Shown one piece after another: positions 1 to 13,455 of a stretch of DNA of 64,000 nt (its first letter is position 1; every line of letters begins with the position of its first letter). Origin of the DNA: Gibbula magus (lineage: Eukaryota > Mollusca > Gastropoda > Trochida > Trochidae); NCBI GenBank assembly GCA_936450465.1, contig OW388300.1, positions 52,455,551 through 52,519,550 on the forward strand. The letters run 5' to 3'. The translations under genes were made by a program, and so were the position numbers. The notes beneath the pieces were generated by a model. That model was not told where the DNA came from, did not search any database, and was given only the letters and a program-made list of their open reading frames with translations.

Positions 1-125
1 TTGGCAGCCCAGTCGTGAGGAAAGGACACATCTCTTGCGATGACTCATGTTTCTGGTACACGATCCGATGACTGTCAGATTGAAACCATTCTGACACGTA
101 TATAGTAGATGATCAAGTGGAGACC

Positions 126-347
126 TGGGCCGTGTTCAAGAGAGGTTTCAAAGTAATCGCTCAATTAGCAATTACTTTTAAACCTCTCTTGAACGCGATT
201 GCTCAATGTAGCGATACGTAGCAAAGCGAGCGAACTTTGAGGTTTTGCACCGTGTCGTTCAGGAGAGAATGAGCGCTACTTGAGCGCTACATTGAGCAAT
301 CTATGAGCGATTATAAGCGCTTACTGTTATGGAACGGAGCCCTGTCC
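126..347. repeat. Candidate short inverted-repeat element
   Basis: The ends look like a weak terminal inverted repeat: GGGCCGTGTTC at the left and GGAACGGAGCCC at the right. Just inside the left end a hairpin pairs TCAAGAGAGGTTT (about 138) with AAACCTCTCTTGA (about 183-195). The interior repeats GAGCGCTA-type words. No coding capacity and no clear target-site duplication are seen, so a non-autonomous DNA transposon relic is only a possibility. Confidence 0.3.
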
Positions 348-1199
348 TGATCTTTTATCGTTGGAGACATTACAGTGTGGTTGTTCTACGTTTGGTTTCA
401 ATTGAAACTAAATAAATACAAAGTGACTTATCATCCCCGTGACACAAACATTATTTCAGTTTAACTCTTTTGACTTTAGGAAATAAAAAACGTATGGGGT
501 GTTCTCGCAAGTAGCTTGCATGAACCAAAACGATGTAGCGAGCGGTGAATGCGGCCTTACCTTATAATAAACTACATTTACTATGTATCCGCATGTGTGC
601 AAACTAATCAGTTAGTCACTTACGGAACGTAAAACATGTTCACAGTTACAGAGTTCGTCAGATTGTCATGGTTTGATTATCATGTTTACATGTCGAGGTA
701 ATGAGTTGAACAGTACCTTAATTACCTGTCGGGAAGCTGACATGTCCGTCAGCACAATCGTCAGATGTTACACTTTATTTTTTTAGTAATAATCTATGTT
801 TTTGGCTTCAAAAGGTGCATTTACATAAAATCGAATAATAGGGGATGTAATTATTCCTATTTTACTTCAAATTTTAATACAAAATAGTCTGACTGCTGAT
901 ACTGCAGCAAGCCATTCAGGCGTGACAAGGTGTCGCACCGGCACCTCCAGGAGTCAGATCGACTACGTGTATGGGTAGTGAATGCAAGTGAACATGCGAA
1001 TATTTAATTGTAGATATACATCAATGTTCAATTAGTTTGAAACCGATTCTATTCAGTGTATGGCAACACGTGTGACTGGTGATAGCGGGTTTACCGGAGA
1101 GCGCCACAAACTCTTGATTTGTGCCCGCTCACACCGCGCTCGATTGATCCGTGTCACATGTGCTGCTCGCTACGCCGCCATCTTTGAATGTTCTTCAGG
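348..1199. other. Intergenic DNA, no gene seen
   Basis: AT-rich sequence with frequent stops in all frames. No splice-bounded open stretch, RNA gene or clear repeat was recognised. The more GC-rich end (about 1060-1190) has a short open frame without family resemblance. Confidence 0.5.
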
Positions 1200-1662
1200 T
1201 GTTATTTTATTCCAAAGCCCTACATTTCATTTCACGGGTTTATCACACAAACCATAATCCTATTTTGCGATAATTTTCCAAAAACACTTCATTCCATGTT
1301 TCTGTTGTATCCAAAAAATCCTGCATTCCATTTTACGGTTATATCTTCCCAAAATATATCCCATTTCACTGTTATATCCCCCCAAAAACTACATCCCAGT
1401 TCACGGTTTTTATCCACACAAAAAACTACTTCAGAGTTGATGGTTGGATACCATAATTCCTGCATCCCAGTTGACGGTTGTATGCCCAAACTCCTTCATC
1501 CCATTTCACGATTGTATCTCAAAACTCCTTCATCCCATTTCACGATTGTATCTTAAAATTCCTTCATCCCATATCAAGATTGTATCTCAAAACTCCTTCA
1601 TCCCATTTCACGATTGTATTTCAAAACTCCTTCATCCCATTTTACTGTTGTATCAACTACCA
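1200..1662. repeat. Minisatellite, about 34-bp unit
   Basis: Tandem units built around CCATTTCACGATTGTATC and CTCCTTCATC, spaced 34 bp in the best-preserved part (1500-1640). The left half is more diverged. The short open frames across it result from the repeat. Confidence 0.85.
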
Positions 1663-3001
<1,339 letters not shown>

Positions 3002-3002
3002 G

Positions 3003-6000
3003 TAATATACAGAATAGGGTAATTACATATCTGAACATCGTGATATTGTGTGGGGAAATACGTCTGTAAATACGGTGATGCAGAATAGGGTAATTACATA
3101 GCCGAACATCATGATATTATCTGGTAACTACGTCTGTGAATACGGTGGAACAGAATAGGGTAATTTCATATTTAAATATCATGATATTGTGTGGAGCAAT
3201 AGGTCTGTGGATACGGCGATGCAGAATAGGGTAATTCCATAGCTGAACATCATGATATTGTGTGGTAAAACGTCTGTGAATACGGTGATGCAGGATAGGG
3301 TAATTACATATCTGAACATTATGATATTGTGTGAGGAAATAGGTCTGTGAATACGGTGAGGCAGAATAGGGTAATTACAACCTGAACATCATGATGTTGT
3401 GTGAGGAAAAAGGTATGTGAATACGGTGGTACAGAATAGGGTAATTACATATCTGAACATCTTGATATTGTTTGGGTAAATATCTATGTGAATACGGTGA
3501 TGCAGAATAGGGTAATTACACATCTGAACATCATGATAGTGTGCGGGTAAATAGGTCAGTGAATACGGTGATGCAGAATAGGGTAATTACATATCTGAAA
3601 ATCTTGATATTGTTTGGGTAAATATCTATGTGAATACGGTGATGCAGAATAGGGTAATTACACATCTGAACATCATGATATTGTTTGGGGAAATAGGTCT
3701 GTGAATACGGTGATGTTAAATAGGGTAACTATATATCTGAACATCATGATATTGTTTGGAGAAATATGTCTGTGAATACGGTGATGCAAAATAGGGTAAT
3801 TACATATCTGAACATCATGATATTGTTTTGGGAAATAGGTCTGTGAATACGGTGATGCAGAATAAGGTAATTACATATCTGAACGTCATGATATCGTGTG
3901 GGGAAATAGGTCTGTGAATACGGTGATGCAGAATAGGGTAATTACATATCTTAACACCATGATATCGTGTGGGGTAATAGGTTTGTGAATACGGTGATGC
4001 AGAATAGGGTAATTGCACATCTGAACACCATGATATCGTGTGGGGAAATAGGTCTGTGAATACGGTGATGCAGAATAGGGTAATTACACATCTGAACAAC
4101 ATGATATCGTGTGGGGAAATAGGTCTGTGAATACGGTGATGCAGAATAGGGTAATTACATATCTTAACATCATGATATCGTGTGGGGAAATAGGACTGCG
4201 AATACGGTGATGCAGAATAAGGTAATTACACATCTGAACATCATGATATTGTTTGGGGAAATAGGACTGCGAATACGATGATGCAGAATAGGGTAATTAC
4301 ATATCTGAACATCATGATATTGTTTGGGGAAAAAGGACTGCGAATACGATGATGCAGAATAGGGTAATTACATATCTGAACATCATGATATTGTTTGGGG
4401 AAATAGGACTGCGAATACGATGATGCAGAATAGGGTAATTACATATCTGAACATCATGATATTGTTTGGGGAAATATATCTGTGAATACGGTGATGCAGA
4501 ATAGGGTAATTACATATCTGAACATCATGATATTGTTTGGGGAAATATATCTGTGAATACGGTGATGCAGAATAGGGTAATTACATATCTGAACATCATG
4601 ATATTGTTTGGGGAAATAGGACTGCGAATACGATGATGCAGAATAGGGTAATTACATATCTGAACATCATGATATTTTTTCGGGAAATAGGACTGCGAAT
4701 ACGATGATGCAGAATAGGGTAATTACATATCTGAACATCATGATATTGTTTGGGGAAATATATCTGTGAATACGGTGATGCGATGTAGGGTAATTATATA
4801 TCTGAACATCGTGATATCGTGTGGGGAAATAGGTCTGTGAATACGGCGTACTGAATAGGTTAATTATTTAGCTGAACATCATGATATTGTTTGGGGAAAT
4901 AGGACTGCGAATACGATGATGCAGAATAGGGTAATTACATATCTGAACATCATGATATTGTTTGGGGAAATAGGACTGCGAATACGATGATGCAGAATAG
5001 GGTAATTACATATCTGAACATCATGATATTGTTTGGGGAAATATATCTGTGAATACAGTGATGCAATGTAGGGTAATTATATATCTGAACATCATGATAT
5101 TGTGTGAGGAAATAGGTCTGTGAATACGATGATGCAGAATAGGGTAATTACATATCTGAACATCATGATATTGTTTGGGGAAATATATCTGTGAATACAG
5201 TGATGCAATGTAGGGTAATTATATATCTGAACATCATGATATTGTGTGAGGAAATAGGTCTGTGAATACGATGATGCAGAATAGGGTAATTACATATCTG
5301 AACGTCATGATATTGTCTGGTGAAATAGGACTGCGAATACGGTTGTACAGAATAGGGTAATCACATATCTGAACATCATGATATTGTTTGGGGAAATAGG
5401 TCTGTGAATACGGTTGTACAGAATAGGGTAATCACATATCTGAACATCATGATATTGTTTGGGGAAATAGGTCTGTGAATACGGTGGTACAAAATAGGGT
5501 AATCACATATCTGAACATCATGATATTGTTTGGGGAAATATATCTGTGAATACGGTGATGCAATGTAGGGTAATGATATATCTGAACATCATGATATTGT
5601 GTGAGGAAATAGGTCTGTGAATACGGTGAAGCAGAATAGGGTAATTACACATCTGAACACCATGAAATGTTGTGGGGAAATAGATCTGTGAATACGGTGA
5701 AGCAGAATAGGGTAATTACACATCTGAACACCATGAAATGTTGTGGGGAAATAGGTCTGTGAATACGGTGATGCAGAATAGGGTAATTACATATCTGAAC
5801 ATCATGATATTATGTGTGGTTAATACGTCTCTGAATACGGTGCGAGATAATTATATCTATCTGTGATTCCGGTGATGCAGAATAGGGTCATTACATATCT
5901 GAACATCATGATATTGTGTGGTAAATACGTCTTTGAACACGGTGAAGCAGAATAGGGTAATTACATATCTGAACATCGTGATATTGTGTGTTGTAAATCG

Positions 6001-6055
6001 GTCTGTGAATACGGTGATGCAAAGTAGGGTAATTATATATCTGAACATCATGTTA
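3003..6055. repeat. Satellite-like array, 71-bp unit
   Basis: About 43 units of 71 bp. Each holds AATAGGGTAATTACATATC, then TGAACATCATGATATTG and GGTCTGTGAATACGGTGATG. Edge units are more diverged; units between about 4200 and 5300 are almost identical and fall into variant types (AGGACTGCGAATACGATG versus TATATCTGTGAATACGGTG). A 142-bp dimer is repeated at 5041 and 5183, showing local higher-order amplification. Open frames on the minus strand are repeat artefacts. Confidence 0.97.
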
Positions 6056-6080
6056 TGTTATGAACATGTATTATTTTCCT

Positions 6081-6610
6081 ACAGAGTTGAATCCCTTCAA
6101 ATTTTCAATCCTAACCTCTCTTCTACTAAGGCGAATTTCTCGGCTAGAATTGAGGGCTCTGATTGGTTGCTTTTGAAGTTAGTTGTGTAATCAAGGACAT
6201 TTACCATTGTCATAATGCTATTTTTGGGTACAGTAACATAAGATAAAAGTTTTCTCGTTTAATGAGTTTTCCCCCTATAAAATTATGCTGATTTTGTGAA
6301 AACAATTCGCCATAAACATGTTGATAAATAAAGAAGACCAAATCAGAGACAAAATCCGAAAAATAGTTTATTGGCGTTATTTACATGAGGCATATGCTAA
6401 TTAGCAAGACCCTTTACAGTAAAAAGTCTTTCAAATAACTCGGTTGATGTAAACAATGTATAGTCGACCTAAAAGTGATTTCGTTGGATAAAAAGCAGGC
6501 ATATTATAGGTAGTATCCTTTTTGGCCGGTAGAGGATTTTGTTAGAAACGGTAAATTCGCTTAAGTAGAACTGAGGTTAGGAATGATAATATGAAGGGAT
6601 AGAACTCTGT
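6081..6610. mobile_element. Non-autonomous DNA element with ~58-bp TIRs
   Basis: The left arm (6081-6138) starts ACAGAGTTGAATCCCTTC. The reverse complement of the right arm (6553-6610) starts ACAGAGTTCTATCCCTTC. The arms match over about 58 bp at roughly 85%. The interior is AT-rich and noncoding. The element sits in the gap between the 71-bp and 35-bp arrays. No target-site duplication is obvious, so the superfamily is undetermined. Confidence 0.7.
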
Positions 6611-6611
6611 G

Positions 6612-6905
6612 GGGTTGGAATGTGTTACAGTTAGGGTAAATACATATGTGGATTATGTGTTACAGTTAGGGTAAATACGTATGTGGATTATGTGTTACAG
6701 GTAGGGTAAATACGTATGTGGATTATGTGTTACAGGTAGGGTAAATACGTATGTGGATTATGTGTTACAGGTAGGGTAAATACGTATGTGGATTATGTGT
6801 TACAGGTAGGGTATGTAGGTTATGTGTTACAGGTAGGGTAAATACGTATGTGAATTAAGTGATGCAGGTAGAGTAAATACGTATGTTAATTTAGTGATGC
6901 AGGTA
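6612..6905. repeat. Minisatellite, 35-bp unit
   Basis: Seven to eight units carrying GTTACAGGTAGGGTAAATAC followed by GTATGTGGATTATGT, at 35-bp spacing (for example 6661 and 6696). One unit is shortened near 6810 and the last ones decay. Confidence 0.92.
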
Positions 6906-8084
6906 GGTAACATACTTAGTATGAGGATTATTGAATAGCGCATTAACTAGGGTCATTATATTTAAGACAGGTGTATATAAGTAGTGCGTTGTTTAATGCA
7001 AGAGTAAATCAACCTGAAAAGTTAGCTAACTAACAAACAAACAAACAAACAAACAACATTGCTTCCAGAACGATTGTGCAGACATCCGTAAGGGGCCTTT
7101 ATGCGGGGGAAGTATTGATGTTTGTTGGAAGAGTGTTTTGTGTTAAGAAGCAATTACTAATCACAATCCAAACAATGTGTAAACGTTTCTTAACGGCCCG
7201 TGCTGTGAAGGCAAGGTGTCGCTGAGCGTGTGTTGGACGTGGCGTGTGCACTACGCCATCAAAGCGACCGTCTACCCCACAGTGCTCTCGCCCAAAATAC
7301 GTCCTATACATCTCGTCATATCATAACGATTTTTATAGATTTTTCGCCATAAAATTCGAGTGTAATAAGGTCACACAAAAAGTATTGACAATTTGATAGC
7401 AGAGTTTAACCACGGTGAGCCATGGTCGTGACGTGAATTTCGTTAAACCCACGCGAGACACGCGCCGAGCGTGAATTTATATAAGAGCACGTGAGGACAG
7501 CGCCAATGTGCTTGCGTACAAATAAATCTACACGCGTTGCCATTTTCTCTCATTCTTGATTGAAAAAAACAGTCGAGATAGCGCACGCGACAAAATCCTT
7601 TCTCTTCATTCATGTTTGCACTAAAGAAAACTTGATGCGCACTAATTTTCCCTTACGGCACGTGCAAAGAGGCAAAGAAAATATGAAAGTGCCACAATCT
7701 TCTGTTCGTATAATTGCCTCAAAAGTCATAACCACTGGCGTGGATAAAGGAAAGAGAAGTGGTTGGAAACCAAACTCATAAATATCCGCAAAAAAACATT
7801 GTTATGGCATCAGAGAGTTTTTTTCTGACCACATAGCTTTGGACCGTGTCGACGGTGCACTCGTGACTCGAGATGGCTGACCCGGATGTAGCAGAACTTT
7901 CAGTCGTCAAATCATGTTGCCTTCCCCAATTACACTGTTATGCTATTTTGTCACAAAAAGTCACACTGTCGTCATACCGTCATAATATTCCGTCATCAAA
8001 ACATGCTGACTTTCAGAGGTCAACTGTTTTTTCTGTTTCTGTTATCCAGAGTCCAATGTCGACACGCTAGTCTCTAATCAGGAC
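6906..8084. other. Intergenic DNA with a TATA-like site
   Basis: No gene recognised. It holds an (ACAA)n run at about 7031-7053. A TTTATATAAGAGCACGTG stretch at about 7475-7492 looks like a TATA box beside a CACGTG E-box. The open frame after it starts with TTG, not ATG, and has no family resemblance, so no transcript is proposed. Confidence 0.4.
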
Positions 8085-8328
8085 GTCCTCTATCTTATTC
8101 TTATTATCAAATCATCAAGATGCATATTATCGTGATACTATTCTGTTACCAAGAGGCATATTATCGTCATACTATCTATCATCCGGAGATCCAATGTTAT
8201 CATACTATCAAATCATCAAGAGGCATATTATCGTCATACTTTTGTGTTACCCAGACGTCCACTGTCATCATACCATTCTGTCATCTATAGAGGAACATTG
8301 TCGTCATACTATTCTGTAATCAAGAGGC
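8085..8328. repeat. Degenerate repeat with TATTATCGTCATAC motif
   Basis: Four to six diverged units share ATCAAGAGGCATATTATCGTC and CATACTATTCTGT, with uneven spacing of roughly 45-60 bp. It reads as an eroded minisatellite next to the sharper array at 8329. Confidence 0.65.
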
Positions 8329-8571
8329 ACAGAAGGAAGATGTTTGTTGTTAGTCCCAAGTGACAGAAGGAAGATGTTTGTTGTTAGTCCCAAGTGACAG
8401 AAGGAAGATGTTTGTTGTTAGTCCCAAGTGACAGAAGGAAGATGTTTGTTGTTAGTCCCAAGTGACAGAAGGAAGATGTTTGTTGTTAGTCCCAAGTGAC
8501 AGAAGGAACATGTTTGTTGTTAGTCCCAAGTAACAGAAGGAAGAATTTGTTGTTAGTCCCAAGTGACAGAA
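8329..8571. repeat. Minisatellite, 34-bp unit
   Basis: Seven units containing GACAGAAGGAAGATGTTTG then TTGTTAGTCCCAAGT, spaced 34 bp. The first five are identical; the last two carry single changes and a short deletion. Confidence 0.96.
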
Positions 8572-9534
8572 GACCTATGACGAGGGCGGGAGACAGACTT
8601 CAGTCCTTCTTGCCGTCCAACTACTATAACTGATAGCACATGTTCATCCATAACCTTAACTCCATAAATATTGTTTTACATGATTTTATGTTTGCTGTAA
8701 GGAAATGCTGAACCTGAACTGTATTTGTTTTGGTTTAATAAACAACTTATCTGTCATACTGTGTTTGAATTAGGTATTTTGACTTGCTAGGCTTCGAGGG
8801 GCGCGACTTTGTCTTGGGCGTAATATCCAAGGCAGCTTTCACTAATATTTATTACCTACGAGGGCAATCATATCGGGAATCATAGTTTCCATACTATGAC
8901 ATAAGACAAAATCATCACGTTGTCATAGTGATGTCATCAGCGTTACCAGCACTGAGATCCCGTGGTCACACTTGCAGTCAACAAGTGAATGGTTATCCAA
9001 TTTAATGGTTGTTAATTAAATATCTAGATGATCTTTTTCTGAGAACCAAGTGGATCCTCTAAGTATCTAGATGATTCTCTGAGCATCCAGTTTGTCCTTA
9101 TACCTATATCGGGTCATTCTCTGAGGACCCAGTTGATCAATTAAAAGGAGGGTTCTATCGGGGTATTTTTTTGTGGAAACGAAATTCGGGAGGATATTCC
9201 CGTTTACACATATATGCTATTTATATATGACTAAAACACAGTCAAATTCAAATATATTAATGAAGTTAATACTTTGATGACTTTACATTTCACAACTTGA
9301 TAAAGACAAGCGCACATTTGTTCAAAAATAAAAACAATAAGAATTGAAGCCATTCATCGGCGCTGCGAGTGTGGAAAACTTTGGTACTGCCTAACAACAC
9401 CTATCATTGTATATGTTTTATTATTACAAAATTTAAATTTGGGTTGAATATAACGTGTTTTAATTTCGCGAAATGTAAAGAATTCAAGATGGCGGATGCT
9501 GCCGATAGATCAGTGATAGAACTTTCCCTCCAAG
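8572..9534. other. Intergenic DNA, no gene seen
   Basis: AT-rich and noncoding. From about 9000, stray copies of the words TCTGAGGACCCAGTTGATC and TCTAGATGAT foreshadow the 40-bp array starting near 9535, so this is probably its decayed edge. Confidence 0.45.
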
Positions 9535-11730
9535 TGCCTAGACCACTTTCTGAGGACACAGTTTTTCCATTAAGTGCGGAGATACGTCTCTGAGGACCCA
9601 ATTTGTACAGTAAGTGTATATATCACTCTCTGATGTCCCAGTTTGTCCATTAAGTGCCTTGGTAATTCTCTGAAGACCCAGTTTGTTCATTAAGTGTCTA
9701 CGTGATTCTCTGAAGACCCAGTCTGTTCATTAAGTATCTACGTTATTTTCTGAAGACCAAGGTTGTTCATTAAGTGTCTACGTGATTCTCTGAAGACCCA
9801 GTTTGTTCATTAAGTGTTTAGATGATTCTCTGAAGACCCAGTTTGTTCATTAAGTGTCTAGATGATTCTCTGAAGACCCAGTTTGTTCATTAAGTGTCTA
9901 CGTTATTCTCTGAAGACCCAGGTTGTCCATTTAGTGTCGTTATCATTCTCTGAGGACCCAGTTTGTTCATTAAGTGTTTAGATGATTCTCTGAAGACCCA
10001 GTTTGTCCATTAAGTGTCTACGTGATTTTCTGAAGACCCAGTTTGTTTATTAAGTGTCTACGTGATTTTCTGAAGACCCAGTTTGTTCATTAAGTGTCTT
10101 TATCATTTTCTGAAGACCCAGTTTGTCCATTAAGTGTCTAGATGATTCTCTGAGGACCCAGTTTGTACAGTAAGTGTATATATCATTCTCTGATGACCCA
10201 GTTTGTCCATTAAGTGCCTTGGTAATTTTCCGAAGACCTAATTTGTCAATTAAGTGTTAGGAACATTCCCATAAGACCCAGTTTGTTCATTAAGTGTCTA
10301 GACAATTCTCGAAAGGATCCATTAAGTGTGTAGATGATTCTCTAAGAACCCAGTTTGTTCATTAAGTGTTTAGATGATTCTCTGAAGACCCAGTTTGTTC
10401 ATTAAGTGTTTAGATGATTCTTTGAAGACCAAGTTTGTTCATTACACGTCTACGTGATTCTCTGAAGACCCAGTTTGTTCATTAAGTGTCTACGTGATTC
10501 TCTGAAGACCCAGTCTGTTCATTAAGTATCTACGTTATTTTCTGAAGACCAAGGTTGTTCATTAAGTGTCTACGTGATTCTCTGAAGACCCAGTTTGTTC
10601 ATTAAGTGTTTAGATGATTCTCTGAAGACCCAGTTTGTTCATTAAGTGTCTAGATGATTCTCTGAAGACCCAGTTTGTTCATTAAGTGTCTACGTTATTC
10701 TCTGAAGACCCAGGTTGTCCATTTAGTGTCGTTATCATTCTCTGAAGACCCAGTTTGTTCTTTAAGTGTTTAGATGATTCTCTGAAGACCCAGTTTGTCC
10801 ATTAAGTGTCTACGTGATTTTCTGAAGACCCAGTTTGTTTATTAAGTGTCTACGTCATTTTCTGAAGACCCAGTTTGTTCATTAAGTGTCTTTATCATTC
10901 TCTGAAGACCCAATTTGTCCATTTAGTGTCTACGCGATTCTCTGAAGACCCAGTTTGTCCATTAAGTGTCTAGATGATTCTCTGAAGACCCAGTTTGTTC
11001 ATTAAGTGTCTACGTGATTCTCCGAAGACCCAGGTTGACCATTTAGTGTCGTTATCATTCTCTGAAGACACAGTTTGTTAAATTAGTGTCTACGTGATTC
11101 TCTGAAGACCCAGGTTGTCCATTAAGTGTCTTTATCATTCTCTGAAGTCCGAATTTGTCCATTTAGTGTCTACGTGATTCTCTGAAGATCCAGTTTGTCC
11201 ATTAAGTGTTTACATGATTCTCTGAAGACCCAGTTTGTTCATTAAGTATCTAGATGATTCTCTGAAGACCCAATTTGTTCATTAAGTGTCTACGTGATTC
11301 TCTGAAGACCCAATTTGTTCATTAAGTGTCTACGTGATTCTCTGAAGACCCAGTTTGTTCATTAAGTGTCTTTATCATTCTCTGAAGTCCCAATTTGTCC
11401 ATTTAGTGTCTACGTGATTCTCTGAAGATCTAGTTTGTCCATTAAGTATCTACGTGATTCTCTGAAGACCCAGTTTGTCCATTAAGTGTCTAGATGATTC
11501 TCTGAAGACCCAATTTGTTCATTAAGTGTCTACGTGACTCTCTGAACACCCATTTTGTTCATTAAGTGTCTTTATCATTCTCTGAAGACCCAGTTTGTCC
11601 ATTAAGTGTCTACGTGATTCTCCGAAGACCCAGTTTGTCCATTAAGTGTCTACGTGAGTGTCTGAAGACCCACTTTGTCCATTAAGTGTCTACTATACGT
11701 GATTCTTTGAAGACCCAGGTTGATCTTGGT
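9535..11730. repeat. Large minisatellite, 40-bp unit
   Basis: About 54 units of 40 bp, each TCTGAAGACCCAGTTTGTTC then ATTAAGTGTCTACGTGATTC. Variants alternate at the TACGTG, TAGATG and TTTATC positions. The rare combination GTCTGTTCATTAAGTATC occurs at 9721 and again at 10513 with the same following units, so a block of roughly 0.5 kb was duplicated within the array. Nothing in it suggests coding. Confidence 0.97.
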
Positions 11731-12951
11731 TGTGTTTGTTTGACTCCTCTTTATCAACTCCTCTTTTTGTTTCCTATAGTCCTTTAGTCAGATTTGTGAC
11801 TGCCAAGTCCATTCATTTAAATTCTAGTAGATTAGTTTAGTGTCCAGTTATTTAACCGCACTCTTATGATCTGATTTAGATGATGTCATGTCGAGTGGAG
11901 GTCTCAGTTTGATTATTATTATTATTATGTTAATTTTCAGTTGACTTTTTGGTTCTCAGTTGAATTTTGAGCACTCAGTTGATTGAGTCATTGTGTATTA
12001 TTAATAATATTGTATTTTGCATTTATACTTTGAAAGACCACATGTCGAGCAACAGCCTTTTTGACCAATTGACGCGCGTCATTGTCCGGTTTTCGATGAT
12101 AAATCGCGACTTTCACCTTTAGATTATCATTATATTGAATGAAGTAGCATTAAATTGATAATTTTCAGCAACAACCATTACTTCTGGATCAAATAATACC
12201 ATTTATAACGTTTGACATATTTGACCCAATAACATACTCTATGGCTCTTAGATATCCAAATGATTATTTTAGTGCCAAATTAGTTTGTGAATAGCTTGAG
12301 TAACTAGAGACATAGAGTATATGAAAGGGAACTGTGCACGTATAACGTTATATTTGATAAACGTTTAAAAGTACTGTACATCGCAGATACAATTTGCTGA
12401 TCAACGGTGTGGTTTTGATTCGGAGGAAAGGGAAGAGAGACAGAGAAGGGGTTTGGGCGGTGAGAATGAATGAATGAATGAATGAGGGGATGAGATGAAG
12501 GAAGAGAGAACTATGGGCAATACAAGAGTGGCAGGTAAGTGAAGTGACTTCAACTCATGGGTGGCAGCAACAGCGGGATTAGTTGTGCCCACACTTTACA
12601 TCAATCAGCGCGACACACCTCATGTCGACACCAACCCTGTGTCTCACGACAAAATTTACACCCTTCATAGCAGGACCAGAAATCCGTCAGCGAAACTGAT
12701 TAAGGGATTAACAGCGACTCGGGGTGGGTGGTGAGAGAGGTTTGTTGTTGTTTGGCAGTGTATGACACGGGGTCAAAGAGGCGTCCTAAGCGAACCCCAC
12801 TTAGCTCTAACCGAATGCAGCCCTGTCGTGATTGTATTACGAGATGACGACTTAGCACGTCATTTGCTGTGCAGTGTATGTGCAGAGGAACAGTGCCTCT
12901 ATTCTCCACAACCCTCTCCCTTTGTCCTTCTTCCCACCTCCCCCGACCACC
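11731..12951. other. Intergenic DNA with a dispersed repeat
   Basis: The segment 12040-12260 shares words with 45290-45450 (GTCCG then TTTTCGAT, CGACTTTCACCTTTA) and with 2229-2253, so it looks like an old dispersed repeat. A (GAAT)n run lies at about 12464-12484. A GC-richer stretch at 12700-12950 is open on both strands but shows no recognisable domain. Confidence 0.45.
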
Positions 12952-12977
12952 ACCCCCCCCCCCCCCCCCCCCCCCCC
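12952..12977. repeat. Poly-C / poly-G tract
   Basis: An uninterrupted run of about 25 C residues. Open frames through it give proline or glycine runs that are not evidence of coding. Two similar C tracts lie at 22434-22458 and 60868-60892. Confidence 0.95.
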
Positions 12978-13363
12978 TGCCTCTTGCCCACCTCTCCCCT
13001 GTCCCCTGCCTACCCCAAACGATACCAGACACGGTGGCCGTGACTTTTGGGGTCAGTGTTATTCTTTGTCGAGCCTAAAAGAGGAAATGTAGCCCTTTAT
13101 TCTCCGTCATGCCTCAAGGCTCGTGCAGCTCGTGCAGTTCACGCGCTAGTTGATCACGTGGTACAATGCCAAATGAACTTCCATCTACTTCAAGCTGGTG
13201 ATATTAATTTAAAGACACGACTTGCATTTGTCAACCAGCTACCAGTGTGTAGAAGAACAATACCATGTAGACGTGTGGACTCGAGGCCCTGGATTAAGTC
13301 GGTTGGACGCACTGACGCCTGCCTCGCTGACACGGGGGACATGGACTCAGGTGTACTCGACTC

Positions 13364-13455
13364 ACTGTGTATCATCGTACACCGGAAGTAGAGAGGTGTA
13401 CTCTACTAACTGTGTATCATCGTACACCGGAAGTAGAGAGGTGTACATCGATGAG
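13364..13455 (+). repeat. Tandem pair of a ~45-bp repeat, inverted copy at 15718
   Basis: ACTGTGTATCATCGTACACC then GGAAGTAGAGAGGTGTAC occurs twice (13364 and 13409). The second copy extends into ATCGATGA. A reverse-complement copy lies at 15718-15763, so the 2.3 kb between them is bracketed by inverted repeats. This could mark a non-autonomous element or two independent copies of one short repeat. Confidence 0.75.

Noticed and set aside
3003..6055. CRISPR-like array
   Set aside because: The repeats are head-to-tail 71-bp monomers without unique spacers, in animal DNA.
7475..7781. TATA box with a short downstream gene
   Set aside because: The open frame begins at TTG, lacks recognisable features and no splice or poly(A) signals support it.
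12700..13043. Overlapping open frames near the poly-C tract
   Set aside because: Both strands are open because of GC content; the peptides end in poly-Pro or poly-Gly and no domain is visible.
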